A stretch of 64,000 bases of DNA from Verrucomicrobiota bacterium. GTDB taxonomy: Bacteria; Verrucomicrobiota; Verrucomicrobiia; CAIQCK01. Below, piece by piece: positions 51,852-61,400 of this stretch (within the stretch, counting starts at the first letter, position 1; every line of letters begins with the position of its first letter). A model generated the notes under the pieces. That model was not told where the DNA came from, ran no database searches, and saw only the letters and a program-made list of their open reading frames with translations. The position numbers and the translations under genes were made by a program. Where the stretch lies: contig JAPLTX010000060.1 in NCBI GenBank assembly GCA_026397915.1, positions 1 to 64,000 on the forward strand, in the 5' to 3' direction.

Positions 51852-51935
51852 GGATGAAACCGAGGACGCAGCTCGTCGTGGACGGCGGCGACTGACATCG
51901 GATACACTGGCGTCAAAGCGAAAGGAACGAACTGC

Positions 51936-53312
51936 ATGAAACTGGCAAGGACGATGGTAATGGTTCTGGTCTTGGGATCGCTCGACCTCGGTGGCGCGGC
52001 GTTCGCGGCCGACTCGACGGCGGTGAAGAAGGAGGAGGTGCGGATGCGCTGGTGGCGCGACGCGCGCTTCGGCATGTTCATCCATTGGGGCCTCTACGCT
52101 GTGCCGGCGGGCGAATGGCAGGGCAAGGAGGTTAAGAGCATTGGCGAGTGGATCATGAACAACGCTGCGATTCCCGTCGCCGACTACGAGAAGCTGGCGA
52201 GGGATTTCAACCCGGCGAGATTTGACGCTGCCGAATGGGTGCGCATCGCCAAAGACGCGGGGATGAAGTATCTCGTCATCACATCGAAGCATCACGACGG
52301 CTTTTGCCTCTTCGATACCAAGGCGACCGACTACAACATCGTGAAGGCCACGCCCTACGAGAAGGACGTGCTGCGGGCGTTGAGCCGTGAGTGCAAACGG
52401 CAGGGCGTGAAGTTCTGCACGTATTACTCCATCATGGACTGGCATCATCCGTCGCAGTTCCCCGGCAAGTCCAAGACCGGCGGCCTCGCCTACAATCCGA
52501 GCCAGATGCACCCGGACCGCAAGGTTGAATACGTCGCCTTCATGAAGCAGCAACTCCGCGAGTTGATCTCGAACTACGACACGGGCGTGCTTTGGTTCGA
52601 CGGCGAATGGTGTGACTGGTGGACCGAGGCGGATGGCAAGGACCTTTACGCATACCTGCGCAAGCTCAAGCCGTCGCTCATTATCAACAACCGCGTTGGC
52701 AAGGGCCGCAAAGGCATGGAAGGCATGAGCAAGAGCGGCGAAGACAGCGGCGACTTCGGCACGCCGGAGCAGCAGATTCCGCCCAGCGGATTCCCCGGCG
52801 TGGATTGGGAGAGCTGCATGACGATGAACGACACGTGGGGCTTCAAGCGCAACGACAACAACTGGAAGTCCAAGCAGCAGTTGATCCGCAACCTTGCCGA
52901 CGCCGCATCCAAGGGCGGCAACTTCCTGCTCAACGTCGGCCCGACCTCGGGCGGTTTGATTCCGCCGCCGAGTGTCGAGCGTCTCGAAGCGGTGGGCCGG
53001 TGGATGAAGATCAACGGCGAGGCAATCTACGGCACGACAGCCAGCCCGTTCGAGAAGCAACTCCCTTGGGGCCGCGTGACGCAGAAATCCGGCCGGCTAT
53101 ATCTCCACGTCTTCGACTGGCCGCAGAACCAGAAGCTCGTGTTGCCGCCCGTCAAAAGCAGAGTCACCGGCGCATATCTGCTGGCCGATCCGAACAAACG
53201 GCCGCTACAGGTATCGCAAACGGAAAGCGGCGTCGTGGTTTCAACCCCGTCGGTTGCGCCGGACGCCAGCGATTCCGTCGTGGTCGTGAAAGTCCATGGT
53301 GGCAACCGTTGA
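51936..53312 (+). CDS. Secreted GH29 alpha-L-fucosidase
   Basis: This 458-residue protein has a signal peptide (RTMVMVLVLGSLDLGGAAFA). The GH29 TIM barrel follows: WRDARFGMFIHWGLYAVPAG, ITSKHHDGFCLFDT and GVLWFDGEWCDWW carrying the nucleophile Asp. A C-terminal beta-sandwich starts near residue 360 (AIYGTTASPFEKQLPWGRVT). Fucose removal from host or algal glycans (or plant xyloglucan) is the usual role. The acid/base residue varies between GH29 subfamilies and could not be placed. It is the last plus-strand gene of the glycan region. Confidence 0.92.
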   Translation: MKLARTMVMVLVLGSLDLGGAAFAADSTAVKKEEVRMRWWRDARFGMFIHWGLYAVPAGEWQGKEVKSIGEWIMNNAAIPVADYEKLARDFNPARFDAAEWVRIAKDAGMKYLVITSKHHDGFCLFDTKATDYNIVKATPYEKDVLRALSRECKRQGVKFCTYYSIMDWHHPSQFPGKSKTGGLAYNPSQMHPDRKVEYVAFMKQQLRELISNYDTGVLWFDGEWCDWWTEADGKDLYAYLRKLKPSLIINNRVGKGRKGMEGMSKSGEDSGDFGTPEQQIPPSGFPGVDWESCMTMNDTWGFKRNDNNWKSKQQLIRNLADAASKGGNFLLNVGPTSGGLIPPPSVERLEAVGRWMKINGEAIYGTTASPFEKQLPWGRVTQKSGRLYLHVFDWPQNQKLVLPPVKSRVTGAYLLADPNKRPLQVSQTESGVVVSTPSVAPDASDSVVVVKVHGGNR

Positions 53313-53525
53313 CCCAGCGGAACGGGTCGCTCAGCGTCAAGAACTGGTTATTGCCCCCTGACTTTTGTGATGGGCGGCATTGCTTGTGTTCACGCAATTC
53401 CATCTCTCAGTTTAGCTGCGACGATTTACGCGGTTTACTGCCGCGCCACCCCCAAACACAAGTCCGGTTAGGTTGGAGAAAACGGAACATGCAGCCAACA
53501 ACGGTGCGGCGCGCGGAAAAACAAA

Positions 53526-53556
53526 AAGGAGCCGGATTGCTCCGACTCCTTCTTGG
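53526..53556 (-). terminator. Rho-independent terminator after the first TIGR04073-like gene
   Basis: On the minus strand the transcript forms AAGGAGUCGGA, a GCAA loop and UCCGGCUCCUU (stem 11 bp with one G-U pair), followed by UUU. On the plus strand this is AAGGAGCCGGA at 53526-53536 and TCCGACTCCTT at 53541-53551. It lies 24-54 bases past the stop of the minus-strand gene at 53580. The GNRA loop and U-run make it the clearest terminator in the window. Confidence 0.8.
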
Positions 53557-53579
53557 TTACAACTTTGTTGGAACTTGGT

Positions 53580-53933
53580 TTACTTGCTGGCCAAGGTTCC
53601 GGCTTCCTCGAACGGCCACACCGTCGGAGGATCCATGATCGCTTCATACTTCGGCAGGAAGAACAGCCCGCCCTCGTAAATGCCCGCGCCGAGGCGAGCA
53701 ATCGCGAAGCCGAAGCCCTTCATCGGGCCAAATATGATACCCGCGCCCGCATCACGCTGTTGGGACACCACATAGATTTGCTTGGGGATTTCAATCCAGA
53801 ACGTGGCAATGTTGGTCCAGCCACGCACAAGCTTGCTGATGTGATTGTCTTGCTCTTCGGCCGCACTGACCGAAGCCGTTCCCAGGACAGCAATGGCCGC
53901 AATGGCCGCCAGGCAGATGCTCAGTTTCTTCAT
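53580..53933 (-). CDS. TIGR04073-like exosortase-associated protein, copy 1
   Basis: This 117-residue exported protein has a signal peptide MKKLSICLAAIAAIAVLGT..SA. A 94-residue mature part begins AAEEQDNHISKLVRGWTNIA and contains WIEIPKQIYVVSQ. The pattern (GWTNI, WIEIPKQ, GFGFAIARLGAGIYE, EAIMDPP) fits the TIGR04073 family of small proteins linked with exosortase systems. The mature part is identical to the neighbour at 54123. The signal peptide is not. Function of the family is unknown. Confidence 0.82.
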   Translation of the reverse strand: MKKLSICLAAIAAIAVLGTASVSAAEEQDNHISKLVRGWTNIATFWIEIPKQIYVVSQQRDAGAGIIFGPMKGFGFAIARLGAGIYEGGLFFLPKYEAIMDPPTVWPFEEAGTLASK

Positions 53934-54122
53934 ACGTTCTATTCGCTCCTCTGTTGATTAGCTTCGCACTATTACCTCTCTGGCAGGGGTGGCGAAGCTT
54001 ATCCCCAAGCCAAGACTTAGTTTGTGAACGACCTCTACTATCCTCTCTAACTAGCCCGCACTCTTACCGCCAACTGCCGCTACTGTCAAGCGCCCTTTTC
54101 GGCGGGCTATTGCCGAAACCAA

Positions 54123-54479
54123 CTATTTGCTGGCCAAGGTTCCGGCTTCCTCGAACGGCCACACCGTCGGAGGATCCATGATCGCCTCATACTTCGGCAG
54201 GAAGAACAACCCGCCTTCGTAGATGCCCGCGCCGAGGCGAGCGATCGCGAAGCCGAAGCCTTTCATCGGGCCAAATATGATACCCGCGCCCGCGTCACGC
54301 TGTTGGGACACCACATAGATTTGCTTGGGGATTTCAATCCAGAACGTGGCAATGTTGGTCCAGCCACGCACAAGCTTGCTGATGTGATTGTCCTGCTCTT
54401 CGGCCGCCTGGGCCGGAGTGGAGAACGCCAGCACCGACACAGCAACCACTGCTACGATAGATGCAATTGCTCGTTTCAT
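54123..54479 (-). CDS. TIGR04073-like exosortase-associated protein, copy 2
   Basis: This 118-residue protein is identical from AAEEQDNH to the C-terminal Lys with copy 1 (53580-53933). Its signal peptide is different: MKRAIASIVAVVAVSVLAFS..A. By eye, nine synonymous base differences separate the shared coding parts, including the last Lys codon (AAA here, AAG in copy 1). The stops also differ (TAG and TAA). AAAGGATC precedes the ATG. It lies between copy 1 and the divergent cyclase-fold gene. No terminator as clear as that of copy 1 was seen. Confidence 0.82.
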   Translation of the reverse strand: MKRAIASIVAVVAVSVLAFSTPAQAAEEQDNHISKLVRGWTNIATFWIEIPKQIYVVSQQRDAGAGIIFGPMKGFGFAIARLGAGIYEGGLFFLPKYEAIMDPPTVWPFEEAGTLASK

Positions 54480-54638
54480 GTTGATCCTTTCTTCGAGAAA
54501 CCTCTTTGTTCACTACAGCACATATTATGCGGTCTGCATTTTGGGGCGCAAGGTTTTTTTCACGGAAAATTATTTGTTCCCTTCGCGAAAGTTGCCGTTG
54601 GCGGGGAATGCCGGTATTATCCGACCGGTCTTTTTGTC

Positions 54639-56369
54639 ATGCATCCAGAAAAGAACCCAAACCAGCGGCCATTGAAACCGACGGGAGAAAAACCACCGCC
54701 GGGAAAAACTCCGCGTCTGGTCGCGCCCAAAACTGGCAAGCCGCGTGTGATTGCCAAACGGCGACAGCCACGCGTGGCGCGACGGCCGTTGCCGCCGGGT
54801 TTCAAACCGCGTTTCCCCGACGAGGTGGATTTCCTCACCGCGCAGAAGCCTTCTCCGAAATGGCGCACGCGATACTATGCGGCGGCCATTGCAATCCATG
54901 TCATGGCGCTGATCTTCCTCGGCTACAAGATGGTTTACGAGCCGATTATGAAGAAGCTTCCGCCTCCTGATTTGCCGGCGATGAAATTCGTTGGCGACGG
55001 GCTTAAATCCGTGGGGCCGGAAAACATCCCGGCACCGCCCGCGCCGCCTGATCATAGTCTCGACAAACTCGTGGACGTCGCGCCGCAGGTCGGCCCGACG
55101 CCTACCGTGCCTCGCGGTCTCACGGTGCCGACCCGTGCGCCGCGCACCACGGCAACGTTGCCGGTCATCGCGCTGTTCAATCCAAAAATCCCCGGCAACA
55201 TCACCGCTGCGAGCGCTGTGCAAGGCGCGGCTGGCGCCAGCAACGATCCGTTCGTCGGCCGGCGCAGCGGTAGATCGCGCGGCGGAGCCGTGAGGCGTTA
55301 CGGCGGCTCCGACGCCAGCGAAGCGGCGGTGATGAAGGCGCTGCGCTGGCTGAAGAAGAACCAAAACACCGGTCAGGCAGAGATGGGATCGTGGGGCGCC
55401 CAATACAAAGTCGCCATGACCGGCTTGGCGTTGATGGCGTTCTTCGGTCACGGCGAGACGCATGAGAGCCAGGAGTTCGAGCAAACCATCAAGGAGGCGC
55501 TTAATTTCCTGGCCACGCAGGCCGACCAGAGCCAGGCGCCCACCAGCGGCTACATCGGCACGGCCCGCTTTGAATACCAGCATCCGATTGCGGCCTACGC
55601 GATGTGCGAAGACTATGCGATCACACATTACGCGCCACTGAAGCCGGTCTGCGAAGCCGCCATCGCGCTCATTATCAACGCGCAGCGGCCCGACGGTTCT
55701 TGGGATTACGATTACAACACCGGCCCCGGCGGCGTCTACAACCTCAAGAACCGTCCCAGCGGCGACAGCTCCATCAGCGCTTGGAACGTGCAGGCGCTCG
55801 TTGCCGCCAAGAACACCGGCCTGAAGATTTCCGGTCTCGATGAAGCGCTACGTCGCTCCCGCTCGTGGTTTCACTCCATCTACAGCCGCGAACAAGGTCG
55901 CTTCGGTTACGCTGTGCCCGACCGCATGCACAGCGACGCCTTGGACGGCATCGGCGTGCTGTGCCTGCAACTGCTTGGCGACAGTGACGCCGCCGAAATA
56001 AAACAGACCCTGCCGAGATTGCTCGCGGTCGAAACCAAATTCCGTTCCGCCAACGCCAACTCCACTTACGGCTGGTATTACATCACGCAAGCCCTTTTCC
56101 ACGCTGGCGGCCACTGGTGGGCCGAGTGGAATACGCGGTTGCGCGACCAACTGGTGGAGAACCAGGATTCTGATGGTTCATGGGGCAGTCCCGGCTCGGC
56201 CGCCTGGCAGGACAATATGACCACGAACAAAGTCCGGGGCAAAGACACCAAGGTTTATCACACGACGCTCATGTGTCTGTCGCTGGAGGTCTATTACCGT
56301 TTCCTGCCAACCTTCAACGTCTTCACCGCGGCTCGTCAGGAAGCCCCGCCAACCGCTGCCGCGCGCTAG
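54639..56369 (+). CDS. Membrane-anchored terpene-cyclase/prenyltransferase-fold protein
   Basis: This 576-residue protein has a Lys/Arg/Pro-rich N-terminus (about residues 1-85), one membrane helix (YYAAAIAIHVMALIFLGYKM), a Pro-rich linker (IPAPPAPPDHSLDKL) and an alpha-toroid domain from about residue 230. QW-like motifs such as NAQRPDGSWDYD and ENQDSDGSWGSP mark the squalene-cyclase/prenyltransferase superfamily fold. The cyclase DxDD motif was not found, so an enzyme role is doubtful. Such anchored toroids are common in Planctomycetota and Verrucomicrobiota. ATG 54639 lacks a clear Shine-Dalgarno; longer frames run upstream. Confidence 0.8.
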   Translation: MHPEKNPNQRPLKPTGEKPPPGKTPRLVAPKTGKPRVIAKRRQPRVARRPLPPGFKPRFPDEVDFLTAQKPSPKWRTRYYAAAIAIHVMALIFLGYKMVYEPIMKKLPPPDLPAMKFVGDGLKSVGPENIPAPPAPPDHSLDKLVDVAPQVGPTPTVPRGLTVPTRAPRTTATLPVIALFNPKIPGNITAASAVQGAAGASNDPFVGRRSGRSRGGAVRRYGGSDASEAAVMKALRWLKKNQNTGQAEMGSWGAQYKVAMTGLALMAFFGHGETHESQEFEQTIKEALNFLATQADQSQAPTSGYIGTARFEYQHPIAAYAMCEDYAITHYAPLKPVCEAAIALIINAQRPDGSWDYDYNTGPGGVYNLKNRPSGDSSISAWNVQALVAAKNTGLKISGLDEALRRSRSWFHSIYSREQGRFGYAVPDRMHSDALDGIGVLCLQLLGDSDAAEIKQTLPRLLAVETKFRSANANSTYGWYYITQALFHAGGHWWAEWNTRLRDQLVENQDSDGSWGSPGSAAWQDNMTTNKVRGKDTKVYHTTLMCLSLEVYYRFLPTFNVFTAARQEAPPTAAAR

Positions 56370-56384
56370 CGGCGGGGAGGATGC

Positions 56385-57005
56385 CTACTTGCCGGCGCCG
56401 GACGGAAGCTCGACGAACTTCACACCGGCCGGAGCTTCGAACATCGCCGGCGACACTTCTTCGTTCACCTGCACGTCGTTGTGTTCCACCGTTACCGACT
56501 GGCCTTGAGCTTCCAACGTCATGCGCATCGGGAAATTCTTCTCCGTCCACAGCCACACTTTGCCGGTGGTCGTCTGGCCGCCGGACTTGTCGCTGAAGCC
56601 GTAAATCTCGCACGCCTTGCCGCCGAGCTTTTCCTCGCCGGTCTTGGCTTTCTTCCATGTGTCGAGCTTGGAGAACACCTCAGTGTATTGCGCCAATTGA
56701 TCCAGCATTTGCTGTTTCAAGGGCATCTTCATGCCCGTCGGGGTGCCCTCCTCGAAGATCAGCGCCGTGCCGCTCTTGATGACGATCACCTGTCGCTTGC
56801 CCTCCACCACCGTCACGACGCGCATGTTATTCGGCTTGAGAAACCACAGTTCAGCCTCCACCTTCTGCCCCTTCGCCGGCGTGGCTGCGCCGATGGTCAC
56901 CGTCTGCTTCCAATGGGCCGATTTGTAAGGCAACAGCGCGGGCGCTTCCGCTTGCGCGTTCCACCAGCCGACCAGACAAAAACCGATAATCGCAAATAAT
57001 CTCAT
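56385..57005 (-). CDS. LolA-like periplasmic lipoprotein carrier
   Basis: This 206-residue protein has a signal peptide (MRLFAIIGFCLVGWWNAQA). The rest resembles LolA/DUF2092: KAELWFLKPNNMRVVTVVEG-type strands (present as VEAELWFLKPNNMRVV), a long helix pair (LKQQMLDQLAQYTEVFSKL) and beta strands with KVWLWTEKNFPMRMTLE. This half-barrel fold carries lipids or lipoproteins through the periplasm. It is convergent with the cyclase-fold gene, 15 bases apart. LolA identity is likely but not certain, since this fold also occurs in other lipid-binding proteins. Confidence 0.7.
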   Translation of the reverse strand: MRLFAIIGFCLVGWWNAQAEAPALLPYKSAHWKQTVTIGAATPAKGQKVEAELWFLKPNNMRVVTVVEGKRQVIVIKSGTALIFEEGTPTGMKMPLKQQMLDQLAQYTEVFSKLDTWKKAKTGEEKLGGKACEIYGFSDKSGGQTTTGKVWLWTEKNFPMRMTLEAQGQSVTVEHNDVQVNEEVSPAMFEAPAGVKFVELPSGAGK

Positions 57006-57198
57006 GGTTCAATCCTCATCAATAGGTTTTCAGACGGCGTTCTCCTCTATCAATAGCGCGTCCGCAAGACAAGTCTTTCTCTGGCCCCGCGCGGGGACAA
57101 GGACGAGTGTGCGGCTCATCCGTTGTTTTCATGTCTCCACAAAAACCTCGATTGCTTCAAGCTGACGATGTCTGGTATGATACGACGCAGAACCGACC

Positions 57199-58419
57199 AT
57201 GACCCACCTACCGAGAATGGTTTGGACCAAGGAGTGCACAGCGAACGTTTCGACGTTTCTTGAGAAACGATTCGGTATGTTCCTTTCAGGAACCGCGCTC
57301 TGTCTGGTTTTTGTCACGAGTTGCAAACCGAAGATTCCGCCGCCGGGTCCGCCGGAGGTGCAGGTTGTCGCGGTGGTGCAGAAAGATGTCCCTTATTATA
57401 GGGAGTGGGTCGGATCGTGCGACGGGTCGTCCAACGCGGTGATTCGCGCGCAGGTTTCCGGGTATGTGTGGCACCAGGACTACCAGGAAGGCCGCTTGGT
57501 GAAGACAGGGGACCTGTTGTTCCAGATTGATCCGCGGCCGTTTGAGGCAGTGCTCAATCAGGCCAAGGCCAACCTCGCCCAAGCCGAGGCGCAGCAGGGT
57601 AAAACCGAGCTTGACGTGAAGCGTTACACGCCGCTGGTGAAAGAACAGGCCATCAGCCAGCAGGAACTGGACGACGCCGTCCAAGCGAATCTGGCGGCCA
57701 AGGCTCAGGTGCTGGCGGCAAAAGCGACCGTTCAACAAGCGCAACTGAACCTGGATTTCACAAAGATGATCTCGCCCATCAGCGGCATCGCCGGCATCTC
57801 CAAGGTGGGCGTGGGCGACTTGGTCTCACCCAACAGCGGCGATTTGGCGACGGTGTCTACCGTGAACCCAATCAAAGTGAATTTTTTCCTGAGCGAACAG
57901 GAATACCTCTATACGGTGAAGCACTCCGCTGTCACCGGCTGGGGCAAAGGCGGGCCAGGCCCCGACCTCGAACTGTTGCTGGCCGATGGAAGCACGTATG
58001 CCCAAAAAGGCCTGATCAGCGCGGTGGATCGGCAGGTGGACGACAAGACCGGCACGATCCATATTGCGGCCCTGTTTCCAAATCCTGACACGATTCTCCG
58101 ACCTGGTTTGTTTGTGCGCGTGCGGGCGCTGGTCGGCACACACCGCGACGCGCTGGTAATCCCGCAACGCGCGGTGAGCGAATTGCAGGGCAAGTATCAG
58201 GTGGCTGTGGTGGAGGCCGGCAACAAAGTTTCCGTCCGGTCCGTGAAGGCTGGCGAGCGTATCGGTCCTGACTGGGTGATCGAGGATGGGTTGAAACCCG
58301 GCGAACAGGTTGTGGCAGAAGGTGTGCAGAAAGCACGTGATGGGCTGACGGTTGTTCCAAAACCGTTCGCCGCCGTCACCGACCAGCCTCCCGCCGAGGC
58401 GAAGCCCCAAACCAAGTAG
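57199..58419 (+). CDS. RND efflux periplasmic adaptor (MFP) subunit
   Basis: This 406-residue AcrA/MexA-family lipoprotein has a lipobox-type signal ending FVTSCK (C42, or C16 from alternative start 57277). The order is barrel-sandwich (NAVIRAQVSGYVWHQDYQEG), helical hairpin of about 70 residues (NQAKANLAQAEAQQGKTEL to the EQAISQQELDD end), then beta-barrel with VSTVNPIKVNFFLSEQE and the C-terminal membrane-proximal domain. It links the inner-membrane pump to an outer-membrane channel. It lies 6 bases before the first pump gene. No TolC-like gene is in view. Confidence 0.93.
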   Translation: MTHLPRMVWTKECTANVSTFLEKRFGMFLSGTALCLVFVTSCKPKIPPPGPPEVQVVAVVQKDVPYYREWVGSCDGSSNAVIRAQVSGYVWHQDYQEGRLVKTGDLLFQIDPRPFEAVLNQAKANLAQAEAQQGKTELDVKRYTPLVKEQAISQQELDDAVQANLAAKAQVLAAKATVQQAQLNLDFTKMISPISGIAGISKVGVGDLVSPNSGDLATVSTVNPIKVNFFLSEQEYLYTVKHSAVTGWGKGGPGPDLELLLADGSTYAQKGLISAVDRQVDDKTGTIHIAALFPNPDTILRPGLFVRVRALVGTHRDALVIPQRAVSELQGKYQVAVVEAGNKVSVRSVKAGERIGPDWVIEDGLKPGEQVVAEGVQKARDGLTVVPKPFAAVTDQPPAEAKPQTK

Positions 58420-58425
58420 GCCGTC

Positions 58426-61400
58426 ATGGCCAAATTCTTCATCAACCGGCCAATTGTGGCCATGGTGATCTCGATCATCATGGTCATTGTCGGCTTGGTG
58501 GCCATGCTCGGCCTGCCGGTCGCACAATTTCCCAGCATTGTCCCACCGGAAATCCAGGTCCAGACGACGTTCCTCGGCGCGGACGCGCTGACGGTGGAGC
58601 AGTCGGTGGCCACTCCGCTGGAGCAGCAGATCAACGGCGTGGACAACATGCTCTACATGTATTCCATCAACGCCAACAACGGCCAGATGACATTGCGCGT
58701 GGCCTTCGACGTGACCACCGACCCGAACGTGGATCAAGTGCTCACCCAGATGCGCCAGTCGCAGGCGGTGACGCAGTTACCGCAGAGCGTCCGGCGCTAC
58801 GGCATCACCAACCCGAAGTCGCTCAGCAGCCCGCTGATGCTAATCACGCTTTACTCGCCCAAGCGCACCTACGACGCAACGTTCCTCGCCAACTACGCCT
58901 ATATTAATATTAACGACCCACTGTCGCGCACGCCAGGTGTCGGCCAAGTGCAAATCTTCGGCGCGGGCCAATATGCAATGCGTCTCTGGCTACAGCCGGA
59001 CAAGCTCGCCAAGCTCGGCATCACCGTCCCGGAAATCTCCAACGCGCTCAACCAGCAGAACAAAGTCAATCCCGTCGGCCAGATCGGCGCCGAGCCGTCG
59101 CCGGCCGGACAGGCATTCACCTACACGCTGCGCGCGCAAGGCCGGCTGGTGAGCGAGGAGGAATTCGAGAACATCGTCCTCCGCGCCACGCCGGACGGTT
59201 CCATTGTGCGCCTGAAGGATGTCGCGCGGGTCGAGTTGGGCGCGCAAGTCTATAACATCATCGGCCGGATGAACGGCGCGCCCGCAGCGATCCTGGCGGT
59301 CTATCAATTACCAGGCTCCAACGCCATCGAGGCGGCGCGCGGCGTGCGCAAACTCATGGACGAAGTGAAACGGCGGTTTCCGGCCGACCTCGACTACCAG
59401 GTTTCACTCGACACCACCCTCGCCGTCACGGAAGGCATCCGGGAAATCGCCGACACTCTCTGGCAGGCCGTGCTGCTGGTCATCCTGGTCGTGTTCGTCT
59501 TCCTCCAAGGCTGGCGCGCGACGCTCATTCCGCTCATCGCCGTGCCCGTCTCGTTGATCGGCACGTTTGCGGTCTTTCCGCTCATCGGATTCTCCATCAA
59601 CACGCTGTCGCTCTTCGGACTGGTGCTCGCCATCGGGCTGGTCGTGGATGACGCCATCGTCGTCGTCGAAGCGGTGGAACATCATATCGAGGAAGGTCTG
59701 TCTCCGCGCGACGCCACGATCAAGGCGATGGAAGAGGTCTCCGGGCCGGTCATCGCCATTGCGCTGATTTTGTTCGCGGTGTTCGTGCCGACGGCGTTCA
59801 TTCCTGGCATCACCGGCCGGCTCTACCAGCAATTCGCGGTCACCATCGCCGTCTCGATGCTGATCTCCGCTTTCAACGCGCTGTCGCTCAGCCCGGCGCT
59901 GGCGGCGATGCTGTTGCGGCCGCGCAAGGAGCCGCGCGGGCTAGCCCGCTGGTTCTTCGGCGGATTCAACCGATGGTTCACACGTGCGCGCGACGGCTAC
60001 GTGAACGTCTGCGGTCTGCTGATCCGGAAAATTGGGCGGAGCTTGTTCTTTCTCGTCGCAGTTGTCGCGGCGGCGGGTTTCCTCGGCATGAAGCTTCCAG
60101 CCGGTTTCCTGCCGGAAGAAGACCAGGGCTACTTCTACCTCGACATCCAGTTGCCCGAAGCCGCCTCACTCCAGCGGCTGGACGCAGTCTGCAAGAAAGT
60201 CGAAGCCATCCTGCGGCAGACGCCCGGCGTGGACGTGTTCAACACGATCGTCGGCTACAGCATCCTCAACCAGGTCAACACCACCTACAACGGCTACTTC
60301 TCCGTCACGTTGAAGCCGTGGCACGAGCGCAGGAAGCCGGAGGAGAAATACGCCGCCATCGTCGCTCACGTGAACCGCGAACTGGCCCGACTGCCCGACG
60401 CGCAGGCGTTCGCGTTCTCGCCGCCGGCGATTCCGGGCATCGGTGTATCGGGCGGGCTGACGTTCATGCTGGAGGATCGTGCCGACAAAGGGCTGGATTA
60501 TCTGGCCGAGAACACGAAGAAGTTTCTGGCCGCCGCGCGCCAGCGGCCGGAGTTTGCGTCGGTGACGACGTCGTTTTCCTCGTCGGTGCCGCAAGTCTTC
60601 GCCAGCGTGGACCGCGACAAGGTCGTCAAGCAGGGCGTGAAGCTCGGCGACGTTTACCAAACATTGCAGGCGTTCATGGGCGGACCGTTTGTGAACTACT
60701 TCAACCGCTTCGGCCGCCAGTGGCAGGTCTATGTGCTGGCCGATGCCCAGTATCGCACGCGCGCGGAGAATCTTGGCCAGTTTTACGTCCGCAACGCGAG
60801 CAACCAGATGGTGCCGCTCTCCGCGTTGGTCACCGTCGAGCGCGCGACAGGGCCGGAGTTCACTGTCCGCTACAACGAGTATCGCACCGCGCAGATCAAC
60901 GTCATCCAGGCGCCAGGCTACAGTTCGGGCCAGGCAATGGCGGCGCTGGAACAGGTGTTTCGCGAAACGATGCCGTCGGACATGGGCTACGACTACCTCG
61001 GCATGTCCTTCCAGCAAAAAGTCGCCGCCGAAGGCGTGCCGCCCTCGGTCATTTTTGGCGTATCGCTGCTGTTTGTGTTTTTGATCCTGGCGGCGCAATA
61101 CGAGAGCTGGTCGCTGCCGTTCAGCGTGTTGCTCGGCACGCCGGTGGCCGTGTTCGGGGCGTTTGCGGCGCTGATGAGCCGGCAGATGGAAAACAACGTT
61201 TATGCGCAGATCGGCCTCGTCATGCTAATCGGCCTGGCGGCGAAAAACGCGATCCTGATCGTCGAGTTCGCCAAGTCGAGGTTCGAGGCCGGCAAGCCGC
61301 TCGCCGACGCCGCGTTGGACGGCGCTCGGCTGCGCTTGAGGCCGATCCTGATGACGGCCTTTGCGTTTATCTTGGGCACCGTGCCGCTGGCCATCGCGTC

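Noticed and set aside
52619..53638. 339-codon plus frame overlapping the GH29 gene
   Set aside because: It is a different-frame shadow of GH29 that runs past its stop into the intergenic repeat-free stretch, with no domain.
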